This document shows, one piece after another, positions 1 to 8,712 of a DNA stretch of 64,000 bases. Position 1 is the first letter of the stretch, and each line of letters begins with the position of its first letter. Source of the DNA: Pseudozobellia thermophila (GTDB lineage Bacteria; Bacteroidota; Bacteroidia; Flavobacteriales; Flavobacteriaceae); NCBI RefSeq assembly GCF_900141855.1, contig NZ_FQYU01000002.1:310001-374000 (forward strand). Reading direction: 5' to 3'. Position numbers and translations under genes: made by a program. The notes beneath the pieces are model-generated. The model did no database searches and had not been told where the DNA came from. It saw only the letters and a program-made list of their open reading frames with translations.

Positions 1-1
1 C

Positions 2-475
2 TTTATGGACCGTGAGGCCACCCCTACCCTCGACGAGGTAAAGGGAATCGACCTTAACGCCTACAAGGATAGCCTACAGGAGCGTTTTGCCAACCCCAAT
101 ATAAAGGATAGTGTAAGCCGCATCTGTTCTGAAAGTTCTGCCAAATTGCCCAAGTTCTTGTTTGAGACCCTTCAAGAGAATCTATCGGCGGAAAGAAGCA
201 TCGAGTTTATAACTCTGATCATTGCCGCTTGGTGCTATTACAGCGACAAACAGGCCGATAAGAACGGGCAGCCCCTGGAGATTATCGATGCCATGCAAGA
301 GGAGCTTCACCAAGCCGCAAAGCAAACCGCAACGGATCCCTTGGCCTTTATTAAACAAGAATCCCTTTTCGGAAACCTTGCGAAAAACGAGCGTTTTGCA
401 AAATCATATGTAAATATGGTAGGGAAAATTTACAAGGATGCCGATGTTAAAAAATATATGGAAACCATGATATAA
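2..475 (+). CDS. Mannitol dehydrogenase family protein, C-terminal part
   Basis: This is the last ~157 codons of a gene that begins before the window; the frame is open to the left edge and the first ATG (position 5) is internal. The sequence matches the C-terminal helical domain of the long-chain mannitol dehydrogenase family (mannitol 2-dehydrogenase, fructuronate and tagaturonate reductases): a MDREATPTL stretch, an ANPNIKDSVSRICSESS segment and a terminal SYVNMVGKIYKDADV helix. These enzymes are cytosolic NAD(P)-dependent polyol or uronate oxidoreductases. The catalytic lysine and Rossmann domain lie outside the window, so the substrate cannot be set; closeness to mannitol 2-dehydrogenase is my impression from the PTL and AESS-like motifs. 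A strong bidirectional terminator follows at 515-543. Confidence 0.85.
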   Translation, partial: FMDREATPTLDEVKGIDLNAYKDSLQERFANPNIKDSVSRICSESSAKLPKFLFETLQENLSAERSIEFITLIIAAWCYYSDKQADKNGQPLEIIDAMQEELHQAAKQTATDPLAFIKQESLFGNLAKNERFAKSYVNMVGKIYKDADVKKYMETMI

Positions 476-514
476 GTTCATCTTTTCAAGATACGGACGA
501 ACATCCCTGAAAAT

Positions 515-543
515 AAAAAGAGCGGCCATAAGCCGCTCTTTTT
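515..543. terminator. Bidirectional intrinsic terminator
   Basis: A perfect 12-bp stem (515-526 with 532-543) around a 5-nt loop, with A tracts on the left and T tracts on the right. It lies between the converging mannitol dehydrogenase and cold-shock genes and can end transcription from both sides. Confidence 0.9.
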
Positions 544-562
544 GTATCTATTTCATCTGAGT

Positions 563-754
563 TTAAACCAGCTCTACCTTAACGGCGTTCAGACCTTTTT
601 GGCCTTGTTGCGTTTCGTAGCGTACTTGGTCGTTCTCCTCGATTTCATCGATAAGGCCCGATACGTGTACGAAAACATCTTCACTTGAATCGGTCGGTGT
701 TATAAAACCAAAACCTTTGTCATTGTTAAAAAACTTTACTGTTCCTTCTTGCAT
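563..754 (-). CDS. Cold-shock protein, CspA family
   Basis: A 63-residue single cold-shock domain, the usual size of bacterial CspA-type proteins. The RNA-binding motifs are plain: KGFGFI (RNP1, residues 14-19) and VFVHVS (RNP2, residues 27-32). Such proteins bind single-stranded RNA and DNA in the cytosol and act as RNA chaperones. The gene is monocistronic: it is separated from the upstream desaturase gene by 126 bp and ends at a strong terminator. The 126-bp leader region holds a small hairpin (852-867). Whether this copy is cold-induced or constitutive cannot be told from sequence. Confidence 0.95.
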   Translation of the reverse strand: MQEGTVKFFNNDKGFGFITPTDSSEDVFVHVSGLIDEIEENDQVRYETQQGQKGLNAVKVELV

Positions 755-851
755 AATTGTAATATATTAATTTTTAAAATTTATCTGCTATTCATTGGCG
801 AATGTGCGGGCCTACATTAAGGTTAACACCTATGTTACCTACCCATTCCAT

Positions 852-867
852 TGGATATAGCTATCCA
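852..867. other. 6-bp inverted repeat in the cspA upstream region
   Basis: TGGATA-TAGC-TATCCA forms a perfect 6-bp stem with a 4-nt loop about 100 bp upstream of the cold-shock gene and just past the desaturase stop codon. No T tract follows on the minus strand, so it is not a clear terminator for the desaturase. It could be an mRNA leader structure or a regulator site. Confidence 0.35.
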
Positions 868-880
868 TTTTTATATTGTT

Positions 881-1933
881 TTAAGTGCTTTGGACGGGAA
901 TCATATCCGTGCGTCCCAAGTCTTTGAGCATTTGAAAATGCTTGATTACCGCTGTTAAAAAAGAGCCATTGGTGTGATAGGGCAATCCGAATTCCTCCGC
1001 CGTCCGTTTTACGATCGGGGCTATTTTTCTATAGTGGACATGTGATATGTTCGGAAAAAGGTGATGCTCTATCTGATGTGTAAGCCCTCCTACCAACCAA
1101 GACAGGACCACGCTTTTTTGAGCAAAATTACAGGTCGTCTCCAACTGATGTGCCAAGCGACCGGAATCTAAGTTTCCGTTTTCATCCGGTAGCGGAAAAG
1201 CGGCGTCGGGAGATACATGGGCCGTTTGAAAGACCAAGGATATACTTAACCCGGTTACAAAGTGCATTGCCAAAAAGGCCAGTACTACCGTCCATGGGGC
1301 AAAAGCCGTTAAAACGATCGGCAATACCAAGGCGTAGGAATAATACACCACTTTCCAAGCCGCGATCTTGAACAAACCTTTTATATAGGTCTTGCGGTCC
1401 TTGATCAGTCCTAATTTATAATACCTCTTGTACCTGATAAAATCTTTGGAAGTGACCCACGAAATCGTCGACAAACCGTAAAAGAACCATGCATACCAAT
1501 GTTGGTACCTGTGCAGTTTGTTTCTTTTTGCATGGGGCGAAAACCGAAGAAAGAACGGGGCGTTTATATCATCGTCGTGTTCTTCGATGTTGGTAAAACT
1601 GTGGTGCAGCACATTGTGCTGTAACCGCCATACCTTATCATTGGCCCCAATTAAATTTATGGTATAGCCCATGAGTTTGTTAACGATCTTGTTTTTTGAG
1701 TAAGATCCGTGTATGGCATCGTGCATTACACCCATGCCAATACCCGCCATACCCAATCCACTTAGAATATACAATCCGAACAATAAGGGAATACTGGTTA
1801 TAGGGGCGAAAATGATAAATGCCAATGGCGTAAAAAACAGCAAGAGCATAAAAATGGTCTTTATAACCATGCGTTTGTTGCCGTACCTACTTTTTTTGGC
1901 GGTCTTGAAATATTCGGATACCCGAAGCTTCAA
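881..1933 (-). CDS. Membrane fatty acid desaturase
   Basis: An integral-membrane di-iron acyl desaturase of the DesA/linoleoyl-CoA desaturase type. The three histidine boxes are visible: HDAIH, HNVLHH and HQIEHH, with hydrophobic segments before and between them. It would introduce double bonds into membrane acyl chains, adjusting fluidity. No cytochrome b5 domain is fused. The start used here is a TTG at 1933. However, the frame stays open to a TAA at 2000-2002 and the extra ~17 codons (1934-1984) read like the conserved flavobacterial N-terminus (LRFSKS...FSKTL before RVSEYFK), as I recall the family. No ATG, GTG or TTG exists in that extension; an ATC at 1982-1984 stands where the initiator would be. 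Proximity to a cold-shock gene fits a temperature role but is only suggestive. Confidence 0.9.
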   Translation of the reverse strand: MKLRVSEYFKTAKKSRYGNKRMVIKTIFMLLLFFTPLAFIIFAPITSIPLLFGLYILSGLGMAGIGMGVMHDAIHGSYSKNKIVNKLMGYTINLIGANDKVWRLQHNVLHHSFTNIEEHDDDINAPFFLRFSPHAKRNKLHRYQHWYAWFFYGLSTISWVTSKDFIRYKRYYKLGLIKDRKTYIKGLFKIAAWKVVYYSYALVLPIVLTAFAPWTVVLAFLAMHFVTGLSISLVFQTAHVSPDAAFPLPDENGNLDSGRLAHQLETTCNFAQKSVVLSWLVGGLTHQIEHHLFPNISHVHYRKIAPIVKRTAEEFGLPYHTNGSFLTAVIKHFQMLKDLGRTDMIPVQST

Positions 1934-2597
1934 TGTCTTTGAAAAATCAGAACTAACTGATTTTGAAAATCTTAATGTTTTGATATGAAAAGAAATTAGT
2001 TAAACAAAAATTACTTCGAAAAAAGGGTAAAAATGGTATTTGATCTTGTAATCAAATGAAAACGTTGAAGTAAACTCTAAGGAAAATTGCTTAACGAAGA
2101 ACTACTAAAAAGCAGGGTATTTTTACTGTTTTAATCTTGTCCACAAAACAATGCTTTGTTTCATGAATTGGTTACAAATGTACTGAAATTATCGGGCCAA
2201 CCCTAAGAATTGGGCCACAATTACCACAGAGCCGTTTTCCCCACACCCCATAAAAAAGGCCCGTAGCGCCCCGTATCATTACCACAAGCGACCAAGTACC
2301 TTCCCCAATTAATTAACTGTTTTTAACTTTTGAAACCTAAGCCCTATTCATCGACAAAGCGAATATTACCGAAATACGGGGAACAAAAAACCGATGTATT
2401 TGCCAATAAACCCAACCATCGCAAGAAAAACATTCCCCCTTCTATACTTTTTTTTTTGCTACGTACCCCCATCGGGTGAATTATTGTTCCCTAAATTAGT
2501 ATTTTCCCATCCCATTTAAATGGTGCCTTCGGGTTGGGCCAGAAAAAGCAAGGCATTGACGACCTGTTAGCTGGACGCAAAAACAAGATTTCGCACT
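1934..2597. other. 664-bp intergenic region between divergent genes
   Basis: No convincing gene. The first ~50 bp are probably coding for the desaturase N-terminus (see that entry). A perfect 8-bp inverted repeat (1943-1950 with 1957-1964) lies within that stretch. A minus-strand TAnnTTTG match (complement CAAATGTA, 2175-2182) could be a desaturase -7 element but lacks a well-spaced TTG. A run of 10 T lies at 2448-2457. I see no RNA gene here. Confidence 0.5.
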
Positions 2598-3461
2598 TTG
2601 AACCAAATACCCGACATATCATTCCAAGGAAAGGACGATGCTACGGACATCGAATTTTTAAAGGTTTCCGAATTATTTGAAAGAATCAAAGACCATCCCA
2701 CCCATGATCCAAGGCAACCCCATCGAATAAGCTTTTTTGCCTTATTGTTCATTACCGAAGGTTGGGGCAGGCATCTAATAGACCTCAAAACGTTTACCTT
2801 AAAAAAGGGATGTGTCCTAAAGATAGCCAAAGGTCAGGTTCATGCCTTTCAAGGGCCCCTGGATTATGATGGTTATCTGGTAATCTTTACCGAAGATTTT
2901 GTTTTAAAATACTTTTCAAAATCGTCAATTGACTCCATCTCCCACCTGTACAACTACCACATTTCCGAGCCCTTGGTCGCGAAATGCCCCTTTAACGAAA
3001 CATTTATCAAAGAGAGCGAACAGGAACTTGCAACAGGAACCTCGGACACCCAAAAGAATATTGTCGCCAAATTGCTCGAGTTGTACTTGTTGAGATTGGA
3101 ACGCCTATCACAGAGCTACGTCTCCGTCCCCACGAACAAAAAGCATTATCCACTTTTCTTTCTGTTCAAGACCCTGGTCGAAAAAAACTATAAGGAAATG
3201 CGCAACGTAAAAGACTATGCCGAAACCATGTCAATCACCCCCAAACACCTGAACCATATCGTCCAGACCTTTACTTTAAACACCGCCAAGAGTTTCATTG
3301 ACCAATATGTCGTCCTCGAGCTGAAGAGAACCATGCTCAGTACCGACCTAAGCATTAAGGAAATTGCCTATACCCACGGATTCGACGAGGTCACCAACTT
3401 TACAAAATTCTTTAAAAAGCATACGAACCTGACCCCAAAACAATACAAGATGGGCCTATAG
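2598..3461 (+). CDS. AraC family transcriptional regulator
   Basis: A 287-residue regulator with an N-terminal cupin-like sensor region (residues ~35-110, containing LLFITEGWGRHLID and LKKGCVLKIAKGQVHAF) and a C-terminal AraC double helix-turn-helix (residues ~195-287: YAETMSITPKHLNHIV, then IKEIAYTHGFDEVTNFTKFFKK and LTPKQYK). It should bind DNA and respond to a small ligand. The start is uncertain: no ATG is available; TTG at 2598 gives a natural N-terminus, and the frame is closed by a TAG at 2568. The regulated genes are not known; the downstream zinc-ribbon/QorB pair and the divergent desaturase are the nearest candidates. Confidence 0.9.
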   Translation: MNQIPDISFQGKDDATDIEFLKVSELFERIKDHPTHDPRQPHRISFFALLFITEGWGRHLIDLKTFTLKKGCVLKIAKGQVHAFQGPLDYDGYLVIFTEDFVLKYFSKSSIDSISHLYNYHISEPLVAKCPFNETFIKESEQELATGTSDTQKNIVAKLLELYLLRLERLSQSYVSVPTNKKHYPLFFLFKTLVEKNYKEMRNVKDYAETMSITPKHLNHIVQTFTLNTAKSFIDQYVVLELKRTMLSTDLSIKEIAYTHGFDEVTNFTKFFKKHTNLTPKQYKMGL

Positions 3462-3658
3462 CCCCTTGGTTTCAGATTTACCATTCTTGGCCCTCATTTA
3501 CCTTTATATGGCCTACAGGCATCCCTACCTTTGCCCTTTACATTGATGCGCGTTTCATTACCTTTATTGGAAATAGGGTGGAGCGAAAAGCTCCCTATAC
3601 GTCCAAGAGCAACCGAAAACAGCGCCCAATACGATGTAATGAATTTAAACAAAGAATT

Positions 3659-3862
3659 ATGAGTCAAGTTGCAATATGCCCTACCTGTGGCGCCAAATCG
3701 AAAATCAAGGAAAAAAACGGAAACATTTCGTACCAAGCGGTTCAAGACGATGAAGTGTTTAAAAAAGTAGGCCAGCTCAAGAAGGCCATGGAAAAATTCA
3801 AGGAAAAGGCCGAAAAACTTGAGAAGGAATTGGAACGGCTTAAATCGGAAAAACAATCTTAA
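3659..3862 (+). CDS. Small zinc-ribbon and coiled-coil protein
   Basis: A 67-residue protein. It starts with a CPTC pair (residues 7-10) and continues into a strongly charged Lys/Glu helix (residues ~31-67) with heptad-like spacing. Only one CxxC pair is present, so a complete zinc site would need a partner chain. The ATG at 3659 is preferred over an in-frame ATG at 3578 because the longer version adds a basic, low-quality N-terminus and the A-rich region before 3659 fits a flavobacterial start. It is 14 nt upstream of the QorB-like gene, so the two are probably co-transcribed. I do not recognise a function. Confidence 0.65.
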   Translation: MSQVAICPTCGAKSKIKEKNGNISYQAVQDDEVFKKVGQLKKAMEKFKEKAEKLEKELERLKSEKQS

Positions 3863-3876
3863 TCCTTACGAAAAAC

Positions 3877-4725
3877 ATGAAAATAGCGGTAACATCGGCA
3901 AGCGGACAATTAGGGTCGGCCATAACAAGGCAATTGATCGAGGAAATTGGGGAAGCGCATGTAATCGGCATCGCCCGTACCCCAAAAAAGGCCGAACACC
4001 TGGGGGTTGAGATACGAAAAGGGGATTACAACAACCGGGGCGAATTTGAAGCGGCCCTAAAGGGTGTCGACAAAGTACTCTTGGTCTCGGGTATGGACGA
4101 TCCCCAAAAAAGGATCGGACAGCACAGAAACGTTATTGGGGCGGCCAAGTCGAACGGGGTAAAAAAGATCGTGTACACGAGCATCATAGGCGACGAAAAC
4201 CAAACGGCATTTCAACCGATCGTAAAAAGTAACCGGCAAACCGAAGAAGACCTTAGGAATTCGGGACTGGAATGGGCAATCGGCAGAAACGGTATTTATA
4301 TAGAACCCGACCTGGAGTATTTAGACCATTATGTGGCGGCCGGGGAAATCAGCAATTGCGCGGGTGACGGCAAGTGCGCCTACACCAGCAGAAATGAATT
4401 GGCCCAAGCCTATACGCAGATGCTTTTGGGCGACGAACACAACGGACAGACCTATAATTTGGCCGGGGAACCCATTACCCAGGCCGAATTGGCCCGGTTG
4501 ATCAATCAGGTATACGGGACCAAACTGGTATACAGGCCCGTATCGGTAGCCGCGTATGAACAGGACAGAAAGGCCGAGCTTGGCGAGTTTATGGGAACCA
4601 TCATAGCCGGCATTTACGAAGGCATTTTGAACGGTGCCAACGATGTGCCCTCCGATTACGAAAAAGCGGCCGGCAGGCCCCATCTGTCCCCGTTGGAGCT
4701 CATAGAGAACTTCAAACTCGGATAG
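3877..4725 (+). CDS. NAD(P)-binding SDR, QorB/NmrA-like quinone oxidoreductase
   Basis: A 282-residue atypical short-chain dehydrogenase. The N-terminal Rossmann motif TSASGQLG (residues 6-13) and the segment VLLVSGMD...RIGQHRNVIGAAKSNGVKKIVYTS match the NmrA/QorB branch (SDR_a5), which lacks the classic YxxxK pair. QorB reduces quinones with NADPH in the cytosol; others in the group are redox sensors. Substrate is not determined by the sequence. It follows the small zinc-ribbon gene by 14 nt and converges on the transporter gene at 4832 with no clear terminator between them. Confidence 0.88.
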   Translation: MKIAVTSASGQLGSAITRQLIEEIGEAHVIGIARTPKKAEHLGVEIRKGDYNNRGEFEAALKGVDKVLLVSGMDDPQKRIGQHRNVIGAAKSNGVKKIVYTSIIGDENQTAFQPIVKSNRQTEEDLRNSGLEWAIGRNGIYIEPDLEYLDHYVAAGEISNCAGDGKCAYTSRNELAQAYTQMLLGDEHNGQTYNLAGEPITQAELARLINQVYGTKLVYRPVSVAAYEQDRKAELGEFMGTIIAGIYEGILNGANDVPSDYEKAAGRPHLSPLELIENFKLG

Positions 4726-4831
4726 GAAGAACAACAAGGGTTAAGGCATTCCTTTGTTACCGGGGGATGCCCTGCCCCCTAGCCGATTCTGGCCCAAAGG
4801 CAAAGAAAGACGCCCCTCCTTTACCAAATTA

Positions 4832-5689
4832 CTACCGATACGACCTTCGGCTTTCGAGGATGACGGAGGCCAATATCAAAAAACCGCCAAAAATGGTCCT
4901 CCATCCGGGCAATTCGGAAAGAAAGATCGCCCCGATGATTATGCCGTACACCGGTTGTATACAACTCAAAATACTCACCGTTGTCAACGAAAAATGCTTA
5001 AAACAATTGATGAACATGGTATGGCCGACCACCGTTGTTATCAAGGCGAGGCCCAATAACGCCGGGGCGTAACTTATAACCTCTTCCGTGGCATAAAAGT
5101 AGTATGTAGGCAGTAACAAAACGGCCAACACACCCATTTGATAAGTCATCAACACAGAGCCCTCATAGCGGTCGACCTTGGTCTTGAGTATCAGGTTCCT
5201 GACCGCATAGGCCAAGGCCGAAAACAGGCCGAAGCCAATGGCGACGGTACTCGAGTTTTCCAAGTTAAAATCGGGTACCAATAGGTAAATCCCGATAAGC
5301 ACCATCAGCCCCAAAAGCAGGTGTAGTTTTTGAAACCGGGTCTTTAAGAACAAAGGTTCGAGAAAGGCGGTCATGACGGGATAGGTAAACAAAGACAACA
5401 TACCGATGGCCACATTCGACAGCTGCAGGGCATGAAAATAACTGATCAAGTGGACCCCCATCAATAGGCAACAAATAAAGATAGGCCACCTGTCCCGCGC
5501 GTTCAATCGAAACGAAACGCCCCTTATCTTGCAATAGACGACCAAGAACACAAAGGCCAGAAGGGCCCTCACCTCTATGGTCAATGGGGCGGGCAGGACT
5601 ATAAATTTTCCAAAAGGACCCGAAGTCGACATAAAAAGCATGGCCAAATTTATCTCGAGGAAATTACGGGCGTGGTTCCGTTCTGTCAT
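4832..5689 (-). CDS. DMT superfamily (EamA) transporter
   Basis: A 285-residue polytopic membrane protein with about ten hydrophobic helices in two repeats, the pattern of EamA-domain drug/metabolite transporters. Motifs such as SGPFGKFIVLPAP early and the PVYGIIIGAIFLSE segment near the C-terminus are typical of the second EamA repeat. It should sit in the inner membrane and export or import a small metabolite; the substrate is not predictable. The gene starts 6 nt after the stop of the 514-aa unknown protein (5696-7240), so the two are almost certainly one transcript. Confidence 0.9.
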   Translation of the reverse strand: MTERNHARNFLEINLAMLFMSTSGPFGKFIVLPAPLTIEVRALLAFVFLVVYCKIRGVSFRLNARDRWPIFICCLLMGVHLISYFHALQLSNVAIGMLSLFTYPVMTAFLEPLFLKTRFQKLHLLLGLMVLIGIYLLVPDFNLENSSTVAIGFGLFSALAYAVRNLILKTKVDRYEGSVLMTYQMGVLAVLLLPTYYFYATEEVISYAPALLGLALITTVVGHTMFINCFKHFSLTTVSILSCIQPVYGIIIGAIFLSELPGWRTIFGGFLILASVILESRRSYR

Positions 5690-5695
5690 CCGCTC

Positions 5696-7240
5696 CTATC
5701 TTCTAACAGCCAAGGCCTTTTCCCGAATTATTTCGGCCACCGGACGGTTCTCTAGATGGCTTTCCAACCAAGAAATAATATCCAAATACAAAAAGGCCCT
5801 TTTTTCGTAGGGGTGGTCTTCGTACTTTTTGAGTTCGGTGTACAATTTTTGAAATTCGTTTCTCAGTTCGCTGGGGTATATGTTGCCCAAATTGCGCAAG
5901 AACTTGATCATTTCCTTTTGCACGGCATGTAGGTCGTTCATCTTTAAAAGGAACTTATAGGTACTTTTTAACTGCACCTCCAAATGATAGTCCATTCCCG
6001 CCTCGTAATGGGCGACAAGACTAAGTACCCGGGCAAAGCACATTAAGTCTTCGCGCATCTTCAGGTTTTTGTTGTTGATGATTTTCTTTAGGTATTGGAT
6101 ACAGGTCTTGTTATCGCCAATGCCAAAATACAGGCAGGCTATCTTGTAATACAACACCATAATATGGTGTACATCTATACGGTCTTTGTGCTTGTTGATG
6201 CCGTATTCGACAATCTTTACCAAATAGAGCCCCTGCTGAAAGGTTCCCTCCAAAAAATGAAAGTTCAACCTGTTGGCATTTATATACAAAAAAGCCAGTG
6301 AGGCTATGTTGTCGTTCTTTGGAAAGCCCTTGCTCTCTACCACCTCTTCCAAGCGGTCTAAGGTGGTCTTGAACTGGGAACTGTACTTTACGTAGAAAAG
6401 CGACTCCAACAAATAGTGGTTGCCCTTTAAAAAGAAGACCGGGTTCAATGCGATTTGCTCCTCGTGCTCGTAGAAAAGATCGACCCATTTACTCGCATAT
6501 TTGTACGAGGAAAGAAAATCCTGTATTAAAAAACTGTACCAAAGATGGGCCTTGTACAGCCATAGCTTTTCACGAAAGCCCAACCTTTCGATCTGGTACT
6601 TTGGCAAATGCTTTTCGAAATAGTTCCTTACCCGTTGATAATCCTCATCGCTGCGCACATACCCAACCTTGAGCATCATTCCATAAAGCTGAAGGGACAG
6701 GTTCGACAACTTGCTGGTAATCACGTTTTGGGCGGAGAGTTCCTTGGCCTGCACGGCCAGTTCATTGGCCCTATCGGGTATACTTCGGGTAATGTACTGG
6801 GTCTCGATAATCTTTTCGAACTCTACGATTTCATAGGCTATGTTCTTCTCCTCGTTATCGATGGCCATAGACTTGGCCTTTTCCAATATTTTAAGACTCT
6901 GCTTGTACAGCCCCTTTTGATAAAGAATGGTGGCAAAATCCAACTGCTCCCGAATTTGGATCCGAATGGTTTGGTTTACGGGGTTAAGGCGAAGGCTCAC
7001 CAAAATTTGTTTGTACAAATGGGCCTTTAGGTTGGAAAGTTGGGCCTTTTTTACGATCCCCGATTCCAAAATAGCCTTTTCATCATATTTTTTTAGACGG
7101 TCAAGAAGATTGAAAAGGGCCAAAAACTTGGCATCGGTATTCACTCCCAAACGTCCAACATACAATTTGAATTGTCGCTTTTCTGATTTTGATAGTGATT
7201 TCACGAGCACGAACAACGCATCCCTGTGCACATTTGTCAT
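5696..7240 (-). CDS. Conserved Bacteroidota protein of unknown function, helical-repeat type
   Basis: A 514-residue soluble, strongly helical protein with no signal peptide or membrane segment. The N-terminus (residues 7-28, LFVLVKSLSKSEKRQFKLY) looks like a distinct conserved module; the remainder has TPR-like pairs of amphipathic helices (for example around LYQKGLYKQSLKILEKAKSM and KIACLYFGIGDNKTCIQYL). I recognise it only as a family common in Flavobacteria, without assigned function. It is divergent from leuA across a 147-bp region and lies 6 nt upstream of an EamA transporter gene. A scaffolding or regulatory role is possible but not shown. Confidence 0.8.
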   Translation of the reverse strand: MTNVHRDALFVLVKSLSKSEKRQFKLYVGRLGVNTDAKFLALFNLLDRLKKYDEKAILESGIVKKAQLSNLKAHLYKQILVSLRLNPVNQTIRIQIREQLDFATILYQKGLYKQSLKILEKAKSMAIDNEEKNIAYEIVEFEKIIETQYITRSIPDRANELAVQAKELSAQNVITSKLSNLSLQLYGMMLKVGYVRSDEDYQRVRNYFEKHLPKYQIERLGFREKLWLYKAHLWYSFLIQDFLSSYKYASKWVDLFYEHEEQIALNPVFFLKGNHYLLESLFYVKYSSQFKTTLDRLEEVVESKGFPKNDNIASLAFLYINANRLNFHFLEGTFQQGLYLVKIVEYGINKHKDRIDVHHIMVLYYKIACLYFGIGDNKTCIQYLKKIINNKNLKMREDLMCFARVLSLVAHYEAGMDYHLEVQLKSTYKFLLKMNDLHAVQKEMIKFLRNLGNIYPSELRNEFQKLYTELKKYEDHPYEKRAFLYLDIISWLESHLENRPVAEIIREKALAVRR

Positions 7241-7387
7241 CGTAAAAAGTATAGTTTAGATTATTGTTTATCAACGTTTTAAGCACTTTGAAAACTTATT
7301 AAACGTTGTACATTTTTTTTTAAAACCTTAGGTGTTTTAACCTATTGGTTATATATTCGTAATGGTTAGCTAAACTACATAAATATA

Positions 7388-8560
7388 ATGAGTAAAGATA
7401 AGGTACAGATTTTTGATACTACGCTAAGAGATGGGGAGCAGGTGCCCGGCTGCAAATTGGATGCCGAGCAAAAATTGGTCATTGCGGAACGATTGGATGA
7501 ACTAGGTGTGGATATAATCGAGGCGGGTTTTCCTATTTCAAGTCCTGGCGACTTTAAATCTGTTGCCGAAATTTCCGACTTGGTCAAAAATGCTTCGGTA
7601 TGCGGACTTACCCGGGCGGTGAAAAAAGATATCGAAGTTGCGGCAGAAGCACTTAAGACCGCAAAAAAACCTAGAATACATACCGGTATCGGGACTTCGG
7701 ACTCGCATATTAAATACAAGTTCAACTCCACCAGGGAAGAAATCATCGAACGCGCCATCAGTGCCGTAAGCTATGCAAAGACCTTTGTTGAAGATGTGGA
7801 GTTCTATGCCGAGGATGCCGGTCGAACCGACAACGAGTTTTTGGCCAGGGTCTGTGAGGCCGTCGTAAAGGCCGGAGCAACGGTGCTCAACATTCCGGAT
7901 ACCACGGGATATTGCCTACCCGAGGAATACGGGGCAAAAATCAAGTACCTAAAGGAAAACGTAAAAGGCATACACAAGGCCACCCTCTCCTGCCATTGCC
8001 ACAACGACCTCGGACTCGCCACCGCCAACTCCATTGCCGGGGTGATCAACGGGGCCAGACAAATAGAGTGTACCATAAACGGGATAGGCGAACGTGCGGG
8101 CAACACCTCCTTGGAGGAAGTGGTGATGATCATGCGCCAGCACCCCAGCCTGAACCTTGATACCAATATCAACAGCAAATTACTTTACGATACCAGCCGG
8201 ATGGTTTCCGAGAAAATGGGAATGATCGTCCAGCCCAACAAGGCCATTGTCGGTGCAAATGCCTTTGCTCATAGTTCGGGCATTCACCAAGACGGCGTCA
8301 TAAAGAACAGGGAAACCTATGAAATTATCGATCCGGCCGATGTCGGCGTCAACGAGTCGTCGATCGTGCTCACCGCGCGAAGCGGAAGGGCCGCCCTGGC
8401 CTATCGCGCCAAGATCGTGGGCTACGAATTGACAAAAGTGCAACTAGACCACGCGTACCAAGAGTTTCTGAAATTTGCCGATTTGCACAAGGAAATTACG
8501 GACGAGGATATTCCCAAAATCATGGAGGCGGCCAATCTCGACCTGGCCAGTTTCTCTTGA
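7388..8560 (+). CDS. leuA: 2-isopropylmalate synthase, short form
   Basis: First committed step of leucine biosynthesis: condensation of acetyl-CoA with 2-oxoisovalerate in the cytosol. The TIM-barrel catalytic domain is complete: DTTLRDGEQ (residues 10-18), the metal-binding HCHND motif, and the NGIGERAGN loop. The protein ends at 390 residues, against roughly 510-530 in the classical enzyme, so the C-terminal allosteric domain that senses leucine is missing; this short form is known in Bacteroidota. The homologous homocitrate and citramalate synthases are the alternatives, but leuB 152 bp downstream favours leucine. leuC and leuD are not in the window. A weak promoter-like TATATTCG lies at 7352-7359. 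Confidence 0.92.
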   Translation: MSKDKVQIFDTTLRDGEQVPGCKLDAEQKLVIAERLDELGVDIIEAGFPISSPGDFKSVAEISDLVKNASVCGLTRAVKKDIEVAAEALKTAKKPRIHTGIGTSDSHIKYKFNSTREEIIERAISAVSYAKTFVEDVEFYAEDAGRTDNEFLARVCEAVVKAGATVLNIPDTTGYCLPEEYGAKIKYLKENVKGIHKATLSCHCHNDLGLATANSIAGVINGARQIECTINGIGERAGNTSLEEVVMIMRQHPSLNLDTNINSKLLYDTSRMVSEKMGMIVQPNKAIVGANAFAHSSGIHQDGVIKNRETYEIIDPADVGVNESSIVLTARSGRAALAYRAKIVGYELTKVQLDHAYQEFLKFADLHKEITDEDIPKIMEAANLDLASFS

Positions 8561-8712
8561 TGGCCGGCTGTCATTTTACCGATCCGACGTAATTTTAGTC
8601 CCTTTTTTGCTAATTTGTCATCATTTTTTTTGACCTTAGCCACATGCCAAATTAAAACTTTTGTTTGTAAGGCCACTGATAATGGGAGGCAAGCAGTGAA
8701 AAAGAACTACGT

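Noticed and set aside
1713-1988. 91-aa plus-strand frame inside the desaturase
   Set aside because: Antisense to the conserved desaturase coding sequence and its N-terminal extension, and not similar to any protein type I know.
3578-3658. In-frame extension giving a 94-aa version of the zinc-ribbon protein
   Set aside because: The extra 27 residues are basic with no resemblance to a conserved start, and the A-rich context fits the ATG at 3659.
7352-7359. TATATTCG before leuA as a promoter
   Set aside because: One mismatch to TAnnTTTG and no TTG at the right spacing; kept only as a weak note.
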